This document shows, in pieces, positions 15,928 to 24,146 of a stretch of 33,166 nt of DNA. Position 1 is the stretch's first letter. Each line of letters begins with the position of its first letter. Under the pieces are notes generated by a model, which saw only the letters and a list, made by a program, of their open reading frames with translations, was not told the origin of the DNA and did no database searches. The stretch is taken from the NCBI GenBank assembly GCA_021413675.1, contig JAIOQA010000317.1:1-33166 (forward strand), in the 5' to 3' direction. This DNA comes from Deltaproteobacteria bacterium (lineage in GTDB: Bacteria; Myxococcota_A; Polyangia; Haliangiales; Haliangiaceae). The translations under genes and the position numbers were made by a program.

Positions 15928-16437
15928 ATGACGATCCGCTACTGCCGTTCGCGCGGCTTCGATCGCCCGTCCGAGGTCCTGCCCGAGGCCGAGGCGCTGT
16001 CGCGCCGCCAGGTCTACCGCGTGCACCTGCGCGGCGACCAGGTCGACCGCGCCGAGTACCTCCAGGAGGGCGCGGTCGCGCGCGTGATCTACGTGCGCGC
16101 CGCGCCGCTCGACGCCGAGTTGCTCGCGGCGCACCGCGCGGCCTACGGCGCGATCGACTTCGACATCGACACCCCGCAGCGCGCCCACGACGGCCTGCGC
16201 ACCCAGGCCCGCCACCAGTACGACAAGGACGGCGTGCAGCGGCGGTTCTCGGAGACCTCGATCGACGCGCGCGGCAACCTCGTGCGCGAGGTGCTCGGCG
16301 TCAGCGGGCCGCAGACGATCATCGAGTACGAGCACAACGAGAACCACGTGCTCCTGCGCAGCGTGCACAAGCTCGCCGATGGCACGGTCACCGAGATCTA
16401 CGACTGGCTCGCCGACGCGCGGCTCGGGATGATCTAG
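15928..16437 (+). CDS. Hypothetical protein, soluble, unknown
   Basis: The 169-aa product has no signal peptide or membrane helix. Its second half shows repeated short strand-turn patterns (YDKDGVQRRFSETSIDARGNL, EYEHNENHVLLRSV, LADGTVTEIYDW) that vaguely recall YD/RHS-type beta repeats, but too few for a family call. ATG 15928 starts 35 bp after the membrane-protein gene, so it could be cotranscribed with it. Its stop shares a CTAG with the convergent lipoprotein gene. Confidence 0.68.
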   Translation: MTIRYCRSRGFDRPSEVLPEAEALSRRQVYRVHLRGDQVDRAEYLQEGAVARVIYVRAAPLDAELLAAHRAAYGAIDFDIDTPQRAHDGLRTQARHQYDKDGVQRRFSETSIDARGNLVREVLGVSGPQTIIEYEHNENHVLLRSVHKLADGTVTEIYDWLADARLGMI

Positions 16438-17759
16438 GACCGCCGCAGCGACAGCGCGTACGTGACCGGCAGCGTGCCGGCGCGCAGGATGATCGGGAAC
16501 GGCGCGGTGTAGTTGCCGTCGCTCTCTCGCTCGCGCGGGCGCACGACGCCACCGCCATTCTCGAACAGCTGGGCGCCACCGCCGACGTGCACGTCGACGC
16601 CGCTCTCGGCTTCGAGGCCGAGCGTCCACTCCGCGTTGCCGCCCAGGCCATCGCGCGGCCCGACGACGAACACCTGGGTCTCGCCGGGCTGGAGCGTGCC
16701 GGTCAGGATGCACGCGGTCGCGCACGCGTCGGCGGGCTGCGCGGTGCCGAGCGTGCCGTGGCCCGGCGTCTGCGCGATCGGCGTGACCGGGATGACTTCG
16801 ACCCGTAGCGCGAGGCCGTCGCCGCCGCGCGCGACGACGCCGTCGTAGGCGATCAGATCGAGCGGCTCGCCGCCGGCCGCGACCGGGACCTCGAACGAGA
16901 AGAAGTCCCGGTCGTCGCCCCACGGCCCGACGCCGTTGCGATAGCCCAGCAGATCGGCCGCGCGCCCGGCGCCGTGGAACAGCCAGCCCGTTGCCCGGCG
17001 GCCCGGCGCGGTCCCGTCGATCGCCACGATCGCCGGTTGCGCGATCTCCCCGTGGTACGCGGCGGTGGCGTACGGCTCGCGCGGGCCGGTGTCGCCATCT
17101 CCGATCACCAGCGCGCGGGGTGTCGCATCGGTGATCGCGAGCGCGTCGGGGCCGGTCGCGAAGTTCGGCGGGAGATCGAGCACGGTGTTGATCAGGCGGC
17201 GCGGGCCGAGGGTGGCCCCCGGCGCGATCAGGACCTGCTCGTGCTCCGTGCCGACGAGCGAGTCGGGGACGACCAGCAGATCCGGATCGAGCTGGAACGG
17301 CGCGGCCCCGTGGACGACGTCGGGCACCAGCGAGGTCGCGTCGATCGCGAGCAGCTGGCCACGCTCGGGCGTGCCGGTGATCGCCACCGCCATCGACGGT
17401 CGCACGGTGAGCGCGCCGGCGATCGTCGCGCGCGTCGCGCCGTCGGTGATGATCACGTCGCGCGGCCCGAGCGCGGCGGTCGGCGCGACCGTGAACGCGA
17501 CCGCGGTCGTGCCGGCGGACACGTCCGGGGTGAGCGCGCCGACCGCGATGTCGGGGCCGAGGTCGATCGCGGCGGTCTGCGGCAACAGCTGGTCGATCGC
17601 GATCGTCCCCGCGCGCGCCAGGTAGGCGACCGTCGGCGCGGCGTTGGGTGGGGGCGCGTCGGCGATCGGATCGGCATCCCGGGCATCGGGGCTGGTCGGC
17701 GACGAGGCGCCGCACGCCGCGAGGGTGGCGAAGGCGAGAGCGAAGGTCCGGGACATCAT
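16434..17759 (-). CDS. Predicted lipoprotein, secreted Ala/Gly/Asp-rich protein
   Basis: The 441-aa product has a short signal with lipobox ending at Cys16 (LAAC), an Asp/Pro/Ala linker (DARDADPIADAPPPN), and a long beta-rich region. The first half contains IPT/TIG-like phrases (LGPRDVIITDGATRATIAGALTV). The C-terminal part resembles bacterial pre-peptidase-type domains (DRDFFSFEVPVAAGG; LQPGETQVFVVGPRDG). A surface-attached protein is likely; no enzyme motif was seen. The start could be either ATG of the MM pair at 17757-17759. The 99 bp between this gene and the ribonuclease gene hold no clear feature. Confidence 0.7.
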   Translation of the reverse strand: MMSRTFALAFATLAACGASSPTSPDARDADPIADAPPPNAAPTVAYLARAGTIAIDQLLPQTAAIDLGPDIAVGALTPDVSAGTTAVAFTVAPTAALGPRDVIITDGATRATIAGALTVRPSMAVAITGTPERGQLLAIDATSLVPDVVHGAAPFQLDPDLLVVPDSLVGTEHEQVLIAPGATLGPRRLINTVLDLPPNFATGPDALAITDATPRALVIGDGDTGPREPYATAAYHGEIAQPAIVAIDGTAPGRRATGWLFHGAGRAADLLGYRNGVGPWGDDRDFFSFEVPVAAGGEPLDLIAYDGVVARGGDGLALRVEVIPVTPIAQTPGHGTLGTAQPADACATACILTGTLQPGETQVFVVGPRDGLGGNAEWTLGLEAESGVDVHVGGGAQLFENGGGVVRPRERESDGNYTAPFPIILRAGTLPVTYALSLRRS

Positions 17760-17858
17760 CGTAGGACGCGACGATCGCGCGGGTGTTCGCGCGATGCGGC
17801 GGTAACGACTGGCAGGTGCCGGTCTGCGCCACCCGCGGCGTGGCCGCGGTCACGGGCG

Positions 17859-19469
17859 CTACGGCAGGACCTCGAGGATCACGACCGCGTCGGGGCCGAT
17901 CGCGCGCACGATCACGCCGTCGCCGAGGCGGCAGACGATGCCGTCGGGGCCGTCGACCTTGTCGCGGCGCAGGGTCGCGCCCTCGTCGGCGACCACGAGC
18001 CACGCGCCGCCGGCGTGCGCACCCTGGTCGATCATCAGCGCGCGCACGTCGATCGGCGGCTGGTCGAGCACGAGGTGGATCTTGCCGCTTGTGATCCCGA
18101 CGACCGTCGCGGTGCGGCGCGCGCGGTCCTCGGGCGCGCGGGTGCCGTCGTCGGCGAACACCGCCGCGACGACCGCGGCATCGACCTCGCGATCGAGCGT
18201 GCGCTGCAGATCCTTGGACCGGTTGCCGGCCTCGATCACGCGCGCGCGGATCGCGAGATCGTCGGCGGCGGTGCGCGCCGACTGGCCGAGCAGGCGATCG
18301 ATCGCCTGGGCGTGGCACTGCACGCCGACGATCTCGCGCATCGGCGCGGTGAAGCGCGAGTACACCTGCTCGCCCACGCCGAAGTGCGGCGTCGGCGCGG
18401 CGTCGAAGCGCGAGCGGCCGTTGAGCAGCATCGCCTGACGATGGAGCGCGCGGGACACGCGGCCGAGCGGGCCGGTGGTGGGCAGCGCCTCGAGGTAGCC
18501 GGCCAGCCCGAGCGCGGCGGCGCGGCGGTAGAGCCACGGATCATCGGGCAGGCCGCGCTGCGCGGCCACCGCCGACACCAGCCGCTCGTAGCCCGCGACC
18601 CGCTCCTCGGTCGGCGGCTCGTGGACCCGGTAGATCGGCTGGACCAGCCCGCCGGCCTCGGGGCTGGCGCCCTCGAGCAGGTAGCGCGCGCCGAGCGCGT
18701 TGCACAGGATGCTGATCTGCTCGTTGGCGAGCTCGATCGCCGAGCGCTCGCCCGAATCCGTGACGAGCCCGCCGTCGGGGCCGAGGCGCACCGAGGTCTC
18801 GACCCGGCGGTAGCGGACCATCGCGGCGCGATCGGGGTGGTGGAGGCGGAGCGCGCCGAGCGCGGCGATCGCGCGCAGGCTCGCGGCGTAGTCGTCGGTG
18901 GAGGGCGCGCCGTCGACGACCGCCTGCACGCCGTCGAAGGTGAGCTGGGCGCGGCTGTGGATGCGCGCGCGCTCGAGGTGGAAGCTGGTGACGGTGCCCG
19001 CGCGATCGAAGGTGACATCGAAGATCAGCGCGCGCCGATCGACGCCGGGGCCGAGCGAGACCAGCCCTTGCGACAGCGCAGCCGGCAGCATCGGGATCGA
19101 GCGGCCCGGGATGTAGAAGCTGGCGCCGCGGCGGACCGCCTCGTCGAACAGCGCCGAGCCGGGCGCGACGTAGTACGAGGCGTCGGCGATCGCGTAGCGC
19201 AGGTGGAAGCCGTCGGCGCTCGCCTCCACGTGCACCGCCTGATCGAGATCCCGGGTGCCGGGGCCGTCGATCGTGACGAACGGGATCGCGGTGCGATCGA
19301 CGAGCGCGGGATCGTCGATGCCCGGCGACGCGAGCCAGCCCTCGACCTCGGCGGTGACCGCGGCCGGGAACTCGGGCGTGATGCCGGCGTCGGCGGCGAT
19401 CGCGGTCAGGCGCTCGGCGAGCGGCGCGGCGGCGCGCGCCTTGCGAGTCTCGGCATCGGGGCGAGGCAT
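17859..19469 (-). CDS. RNB-domain exoribonuclease (RNase II/R family variant)
   Basis: The 536-aa product has the RNB catalytic signature near its N-terminus: TIDGPGTRDLDQAV with Asp68, Asp74 and Asp76, equivalent to Asp201, Asp207 and Asp209 of E. coli RNase II, but Gln77 in place of Asp210. Other RNB-like parts are YAIADASYYV, IPMLPAALS and RFTAPMREIVG. It lacks the N-terminal cold-shock domains, and the C-terminus (about 440-536) is at best a degenerate S1-like barrel. Similar DLDQA variants occur, from memory, in actinobacterial RNB proteins, so this may be a functional subfamily. ATG 19467-19469 is preferred over a 174-codon longer frame because TACACT lies 6 nt upstream and the RNB homology starts soon after it. 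Confidence 0.85.
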   Translation of the reverse strand: MPRPDAETRKARAAAPLAERLTAIAADAGITPEFPAAVTAEVEGWLASPGIDDPALVDRTAIPFVTIDGPGTRDLDQAVHVEASADGFHLRYAIADASYYVAPGSALFDEAVRRGASFYIPGRSIPMLPAALSQGLVSLGPGVDRRALIFDVTFDRAGTVTSFHLERARIHSRAQLTFDGVQAVVDGAPSTDDYAASLRAIAALGALRLHHPDRAAMVRYRRVETSVRLGPDGGLVTDSGERSAIELANEQISILCNALGARYLLEGASPEAGGLVQPIYRVHEPPTEERVAGYERLVSAVAAQRGLPDDPWLYRRAAALGLAGYLEALPTTGPLGRVSRALHRQAMLLNGRSRFDAAPTPHFGVGEQVYSRFTAPMREIVGVQCHAQAIDRLLGQSARTAADDLAIRARVIEAGNRSKDLQRTLDREVDAAVVAAVFADDGTRAPEDRARRTATVVGITSGKIHLVLDQPPIDVRALMIDQGAHAGGAWLVVADEGATLRRDKVDGPDGIVCRLGDGVIVRAIGPDAVVILEVLP

Positions 19470-19475
19470 CGCGCG

Positions 19476-19481
19476 AGTGTA
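19476..19481 (-). promoter_or_regulatory. -10 box (TACACT) for RNB ribonuclease
   Basis: TACACT on the minus strand ends 6 nt before ATG 19469, predicting a leaderless message independent of the upstream HEAT-like gene. Confidence 0.55.
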
Positions 19482-19528
19482 CCGGAGCCGCCGATCGCCG
19501 CGGCCGGACCGCGCGCGGCGGTCCGCGG

Positions 19529-21199
19529 TCAGGGCGCCGCGGCCCGCGCGACCAGCGTGCGCAGCGGCTCCGCGACGCGGGCCTCCGCCACGCCTCGCTC
19601 GACGAGCGCGCGGAACTCGGCCGGCACGGTGTCGCGCGCGCGGAGGTAGGCCACGGCCGCGATCGCCGGGAGCCCGGTGCGCGGGTTCGCGGCCACCGCG
19701 CGCATCATCTCGTCGAGCTCGAACCCGCGCGCGACCGCGGCGTCGATCACCGCGAGCGCCAGCGCCTGATCGATCGCCCACGCCGCAGCGTCGGTGATCC
19801 GCTCGTACGCGATCATGCGCCCCGCGGTGAAGCGGGTGACGAGATCGACCGCCTCGCTCGGCGTCATCGCCGCATGGATCGCGTCGCACGCCGCCTCCAC
19901 GCTCAGGCGCCCGGCGATGGTCGCGCCCCACACCGGCCCGAAGTGCCAGCGGCGCGCCAGGCCGTCGACGACGATCGTCATCGGCCGCCACTCCGCGGCC
20001 GTCCCGTCGAGGAACGCCGGCACCAGGTCCTCGCCGCGCTGCGCGTACAGCCCGACCCGACGCAGCGCGGCCTCGGCCGAGGGCTCGCGACGCCCCATCG
20101 CCTCGATCGCGAGCCGCTGGATCGGATCGAGCTCCGCGGCGACCAGGCCGTCCGCGGGCGCGGGCCGATCGCGCGCCGCGAACGCGAGGTGCGCGAGCGC
20201 GCTGGCGATCAGCGCCTCGCCCGGACCGGCGTGTTGCGGTCGCGCCCGCGCGGCGTCGCGCCAGACCTGTTCGCCGAGCTGCGCGCGGAGCGCCTCGAGG
20301 AACGCGGCGCCCGCCGGGTTGTCCGGCGGCGCGATCGCGGCGAGCGCGCGGACCGCGTCATCGGCAGCAACGGTCGGCGCCCAGCCGAGCACCGCGCACG
20401 CCAGCGCGTCGCTCGCGTAGCTGACCTTGCCCGGCGTGCGCCAGCCCCAGCCCGCGGGCAACGGGAACGGTGTGATCGCCACGTCGGTGAGCGCGCGCGT
20501 CGCCGCGGCGGACAGCGTCTCGCCCAGGAGTGCGCTCGCCACCGCAGCGCCGGCGCGCGCGAACGCCTCGGGATGATCGAGCGCGGCGTGGGCCAGCGCG
20601 CGCACGGCGTCTGCACCGGCATCGCCGCGCCGGTGCGCGAGCACACCCACCGTCACCAGCGCGCTGCCGAGCGCCGCGCCGTCGGGCTCCGCGCGCGCCG
20701 CCGCCAGCACCAGCTCGAGATCCTCGGACGCGTCCGCGCACCACGCCAGGGCGTGTGCGCCCGCGGCCCGCCGTTCCGCCGAGCCATCGCCGAGCCACCG
20801 TCGATACAGCGGGGCGTGCGCCGCGAACGCCGGCAGGCACGCCGCGCGATGCGCCGGCACCAGCGACGGCGCGAGATCGGGACGCACGAGCTCGGTCGGG
20901 GACGCGCCGCACGCCCACCGCGCCCAGCCGAGCACCCGCGCGGCGTCGCCGGGCGCGGGCATCGCGTCGGCCAGCGCGACCATCGCATCGATGATCGGCG
21001 GCCAGAGCGGCAGCGTGCCGATGCCGTTGCCGAACAGATCCACCACGTGCTCGCGCTGCAGCAGCGCCTCGAGCGCGTCGGCATGGGCGCAGGCGCGGAT
21101 CGCGCGCGCCACCGCGCTGGCCGCGACCGCCATCGTCTCGTCGGTCATCACCTCGAACAGCCCGGCGAGCGCGGCTGCCGCTGCGTCGTCGTCGGTCAC
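19529..21199 (-). CDS. HEAT-repeat-like helical protein, unknown
   Basis: The 556-aa product is almost entirely Ala-rich amphipathic helices, with spacing and phrases typical of HEAT/ARM-like solenoids (AAGAHALAWCADASEDLELVL, AGADAVRALAHAALDHPEAF). No signal peptide or catalytic motif was seen. GTG 21197-21199 overlaps the stop of the SDR-like gene by 4 nt (GTGA), so the two are translationally coupled. It is probably a scaffold or binding partner of that protein. The longer frame upstream is antisense-type shadow within the SDR gene's other frame. Confidence 0.7.
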   Translation of the reverse strand: MTDDDAAAAALAGLFEVMTDETMAVAASAVARAIRACAHADALEALLQREHVVDLFGNGIGTLPLWPPIIDAMVALADAMPAPGDAARVLGWARWACGASPTELVRPDLAPSLVPAHRAACLPAFAAHAPLYRRWLGDGSAERRAAGAHALAWCADASEDLELVLAAARAEPDGAALGSALVTVGVLAHRRGDAGADAVRALAHAALDHPEAFARAGAAVASALLGETLSAAATRALTDVAITPFPLPAGWGWRTPGKVSYASDALACAVLGWAPTVAADDAVRALAAIAPPDNPAGAAFLEALRAQLGEQVWRDAARARPQHAGPGEALIASALAHLAFAARDRPAPADGLVAAELDPIQRLAIEAMGRREPSAEAALRRVGLYAQRGEDLVPAFLDGTAAEWRPMTIVVDGLARRWHFGPVWGATIAGRLSVEAACDAIHAAMTPSEAVDLVTRFTAGRMIAYERITDAAAWAIDQALALAVIDAAVARGFELDEMMRAVAANPRTGLPAIAAVAYLRARDTVPAEFRALVERGVAEARVAEPLRTLVARAAAP

Positions 21200-22938
21200 C
21201 ACGCGGCGGGCTTGTAGTCCTTGAGGAACAGGCCCCACAGATGGTTGCCGGTGTTCAGGCCATCGAACACCGGATCGAGGATGCGCGCGGCGCCATCCAC
21301 GATGTCGAGCGGCGGGTGGAACCCGTGCTCGCGCTGCTTGCGCTCGGCGTGGTGCTGCGGATCCTCGTCGGTGACCCAGCCGGTATCCACCGCGTTCATG
21401 TGGATGCCGTCCTTGACGTAGTCGGCCGCCGACGTCCGCGTCAGCATGTTGAGCGCGGCCTTGGCCATGTTGGTGTGCGGGTGCTTGTCGGTCTTCCACC
21501 GGCGATAGAACTGGCCCTCCATCGCCGACACGTTGACGACGTGCGCGTCCCTGGTGGGCACGCGCGCGAGCAGCGGCTTGAGCCGCGCGTTGAGCACGAA
21601 CGGCGCGACCGCGTTGACCAGGTGGACCTCGAGCAGCTCGGCGGTCGGGACATCGGCGAGCGCGAGGCGCCACGAGTTGGTCTGGCGCAGATCGACCTGC
21701 TGGAGATCCTTGTCGAGCACGCCCTCGGGGAAGAGGTGGTTGCCGCGCTCGAGATCCTCGGCGAGCATCGGCACCTGCGACAGGACCGCGGAGCGGAACA
21801 GGCCGGGCGCGTGGTCGAGCTCGGTCGCGCTGGTGGGCGCGGTGAGCGCGTGGGCCGGCGCGGCGGGCAGGGCCTTGCCGCGCAGCGACTCCCAGCGATC
21901 GAGGATGGTGCGCTCGGCGGCGGGCAAGGACGCGAACGACGCGGCCTCGCTATCGAGGAGGTGATCGTACCAACCGGACGGCCGGCGCACGGTCTGGCAC
22001 GCGTTGTTGATGAGCGCGTCGAGGCGGGGCAGGGTCGCGACGAGGTGCGCGCACAGGGCCTCGATCGAGGGCGTGTGGCGGAGATCGACACCATAGATGT
22101 GGAGGCGATCGAGCCAGTCGCTGGCATCGGGCTCGAGGGCGAACCGGCGGGCGCCATCGCGCGGGAAGCGGGTCGCGACGACGACCTCGGCGCCGGCGCG
22201 CAGGAGCTTGATCGCGGTCTGGTAGCCGATCTTGACGCGCGCGCCGGTGACGAGCGCGACGCGGCCGCGCATGTCGGCGGTCTGCTCGCGCTTCTGCCAG
22301 TTGAGCGCAGCGCATGGCGCGCACATCTGATCGTAGAACGCGTGCAGGTCGTTGAAGTACGCCTTGCACACGTAGCACATGCGCGCATCGATCACGCGGC
22401 GCGGCTCGGCGGCGTCGCGGTTGGCCTCGGCGTCGGCCCAGCCGCCGTCGTCGGGCCCGTCCTCGGGCTGATCGCGGACGGGCGCGTCGAGGGCCTGGAA
22501 GTCGGGCTTGGGCAGCGGCGTGCGGAACACCGGCTGACGCCGGGCCTCGCGGATGCCGGTCTGATCGAGCACCGCGCGATCGCTGGCCTTGCGCGCCTTC
22601 TTGCGCTCGCGGATGAGCGCCTTGCCCAGGGCCTTGCGCGCGTAGCGATCGGGCCGCGACACGTGGCCGGCAGCGGTCATGAGCCGCCGGCGCAGCGGCT
22701 CGTCGATCTGCGCGAGCACGGTCGGATCCTTCGCGATCGCCTCGAACAGCACCGCTGCCTCGGTCGCGCGCGCCGCGAGCGTGGCGAGATCGATCGGCGC
22801 CGGCGCGTCGGCCGCGTCGTCGTCGTCGCTGTCCTCGTCCTGATCGTCGTCGCCGTCGTCGATCGTCCGGTCCTCGAACTCGTCGTCGGTGCGAGACTCG
22901 TCGTCGGTGCGGTCCTGGCCGGGGTCAGCGTCGCTCAT
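21196..22938 (-). CDS. Large SDR-fold protein with acidic N-terminus and Cys4 motif
   Basis: The 580-aa product has a very acidic N-terminus (about 1-45, many Asp), a basic helical segment (about 105-135), a CYVC-x15-CAPC zinc-knuckle-like motif (about 187-210), then a Rossmann SDR domain (about 225-570): TGARVKIG nucleotide loop, NNACQ, and VNVSAMEGQFYRRW. The usual YxxxK is replaced by TNMAK (HPHTNMAKAALNM), so the catalytic Tyr appears to be Thr. Eukaryotes, from memory, have similar HPHTNMAKAAL proteins, so this is probably a real subfamily with altered chemistry or no dehydrogenase activity. The first gene of a two-gene unit with the HEAT-like protein. TAGAGA lies 9 nt before ATG 22938. 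Confidence 0.82.
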   Translation of the reverse strand: MSDADPGQDRTDDESRTDDEFEDRTIDDGDDDQDEDSDDDDAADAPAPIDLATLAARATEAAVLFEAIAKDPTVLAQIDEPLRRRLMTAAGHVSRPDRYARKALGKALIRERKKARKASDRAVLDQTGIREARRQPVFRTPLPKPDFQALDAPVRDQPEDGPDDGGWADAEANRDAAEPRRVIDARMCYVCKAYFNDLHAFYDQMCAPCAALNWQKREQTADMRGRVALVTGARVKIGYQTAIKLLRAGAEVVVATRFPRDGARRFALEPDASDWLDRLHIYGVDLRHTPSIEALCAHLVATLPRLDALINNACQTVRRPSGWYDHLLDSEAASFASLPAAERTILDRWESLRGKALPAAPAHALTAPTSATELDHAPGLFRSAVLSQVPMLAEDLERGNHLFPEGVLDKDLQQVDLRQTNSWRLALADVPTAELLEVHLVNAVAPFVLNARLKPLLARVPTRDAHVVNVSAMEGQFYRRWKTDKHPHTNMAKAALNMLTRTSAADYVKDGIHMNAVDTGWVTDEDPQHHAERKQREHGFHPPLDIVDGAARILDPVFDGLNTGNHLWGLFLKDYKPAAW

Positions 22939-22947
22939 GGGACGCGC

Positions 22948-22953
22948 TCTCTA
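22948..22953 (-). promoter_or_regulatory. Candidate -10 box (TAGAGA) for SDR-like operon
   Basis: TAGAGA on the minus strand ends 9 nt before ATG 22938. It is a weaker match than the others in the set. Confidence 0.35.
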
Positions 22954-23019
22954 CCACGGCCGGCGCGTGGGTGGCAGCGTTCTGATCTCGGCAGCATCGA
23001 CGCGATGGCGGGCCCGGTT

Positions 23020-23235
23020 GCATCGACGCGGCGGCGGGCCGGGTCCTGTCTCGCGCGAGGTGCCATCGGGCTCCGCGGCCGACAGCGGACCTCCCGGACT
23101 TGGAGTGGCGACCGCCGTGTCCCCCACCCACCGGCGCACGAGCGATCGCTCTACCCCTTCACGGCCGCGGACCCGAGGCACCATCGCGCGAGCCACCCGG
23201 CCCTGTCCTGGTTCGATGCAGAGCGACGAGGACCT
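23020..23235 (+). repeat. Palindromic ~200-bp repeat element, copy 1
   Basis: Positions 23034-23219 align without gaps to the reverse complement of 23935-24120, with 10 differences in 186 nt (94.6% identity), and weaker similarity extends to about 23020 and 23235. The element is itself a large imperfect palindrome. The left arm (23020-23081: GCATCGA, GGGCCGGGT, CTCGCGCGA-GGTGCC, TCCGCGGCCG) matches the reverse complement of the right arm (23158-23220) in the same order, around a loop of about 75 nt. The end GCATCGACGCG...GGCGGGCC is nearly repeated in tandem at 22994-23017. A MITE-like element or a structured RNA are both possible. No convincing gene lies in 22939-23316. Confidence 0.85.
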
Positions 23236-23316
23236 CTTGCCGGCAGCGATATGATCGTGCGCGCCACGTGACTCCCGGTGGCTGATCGCGGGACCCGCAG
23301 GGTGTGGCCGCGCAGG

Positions 23317-23883
23317 TCATCGCGCGTGGTCGATGGGGACCTGAATCTGCAGCCAGCGGTATGCCTCGGGCTCACCGTACGCGGTGATCTTGAATGTTCC
23401 GCCCGGTGGGTCGCGTTCCCACCACTCGGATCCGTTGAAGGTCTGTTTGCTGAACTTCTGGATCGTTCCGCGCATGACCGGCGTGACATACGGATCGATC
23501 ATGGCGGCGTAGGCCCGATCGAACTCGGCGTCCATGACCGCCGCGTCATCCGCGCGCACGAGCAACTGCAGCTCGGTGATCCGTCGGGTGGTCTCGTCGA
23601 ATTGAACGACCATGCTGAGCGTGCGCTTCGCGTGGTCGCGCTGGTCGTCGCACACATGCCGGACGAGTACGTGCTCCGAAAGACCGTGCCGCTCCGTGGT
23701 GCGGGTCACCGGCACCGCGCAATGGCCGGCGATGAATGCGGGCGCCGCGTCGTTCATCGGCAGGAGCGCCTCGTATGGCTTCCGCTCAGGCACGGTGCAC
23801 ACGCTCGCTGCGACCGTGATGAGCGCCAGGAGCATCCATCCTGCATAGATCGCCGTCTTTCCTTGCGTCATCGCGCGCGTCAT
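23317..23883 (-). CDS. Hypothetical secreted or anchored protein between inverted repeats
   Basis: The 188-aa product has an N-terminal hydrophobic helix (AIYAGWMLLALITVAASV, about residues 11-28) that could be a signal peptide or anchor, with a Cys just after it (VCTVPE). The mature part contains three more cysteines and resembles no family I know. Base composition is lower in GC than its neighbours: 23341-23400 is 35 of 60 G+C. The gene sits alone between two inverted palindromic repeats, which suggests a cassette acquired or moved as a unit. A second in-frame ATG at 23869-23871 is an alternative start. Confidence 0.68.
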   Translation of the reverse strand: MTRAMTQGKTAIYAGWMLLALITVAASVCTVPERKPYEALLPMNDAAPAFIAGHCAVPVTRTTERHGLSEHVLVRHVCDDQRDHAKRTLSMVVQFDETTRRITELQLLVRADDAAVMDAEFDRAYAAMIDPYVTPVMRGTIQKFSKQTFNGSEWWERDPPGGTFKITAYGEPEAYRWLQIQVPIDHAR

Positions 23884-23918
23884 CGGGCGAACTGGTGCCG
23901 GGTTGCGTGAGCGCGCAG

Positions 23919-24133
23919 ATGTCCTCGGCGCTCTGCATCGAGCCAAGAAAGGGCCGGGTGGCTCGCGCGATGGTGCCTCGGGTCCGCGGCCGTGAAGGGG
24001 TTCAGCGATCGCTCGTGCGCCGGTGGTTGGGGGACACGGCGGTGGCCGCTGCGAGTCCGGGAGGTCCGCTGTCGGCCGCGGAGCCCGATGGCACCTCGCG
24101 CGAGACAGGACCCGGCCCGCCACCGAATCGATA
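23919..24133 (-). repeat. Palindromic ~200-bp repeat element, copy 2 (inverted)
   Basis: This is the inverted partner of 23020-23235, with the same palindromic arms and loop. Its right end (ATATCGATTCGG on the minus strand) stops within TATAGT at 24132-24137, the -10 box of the acylase gene. The outer GCATCGA of the other end is at 23935-23941. Confidence 0.85.
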
Positions 24134-24137
24134 TAGT
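24132..24137 (+). promoter_or_regulatory. -10 box (TATAGT) for acylase operon
   Basis: TATAGT matches TATAAT at five of six positions and ends 9 nt before ATG 24147. It overlaps the end of repeat copy 2. No TTGACA-like -35 is visible 17 bp upstream, where the sequence is repeat-derived. Confidence 0.55.
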
Positions 24138-24146
24138 CCGCCCCCC

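Noticed and set aside
16974..19649. 891-aa plus-strand open frame across the lipoprotein and RNB genes
   Set aside because: It spans several real genes and their intergenic gaps on the opposite strand and is a GC-driven shadow.
22889..23254. Possible small gene over repeat copy 1
   Set aside because: The frame is not maintained with coding-type changes in copy 2, and the dominant constraint is the palindrome.
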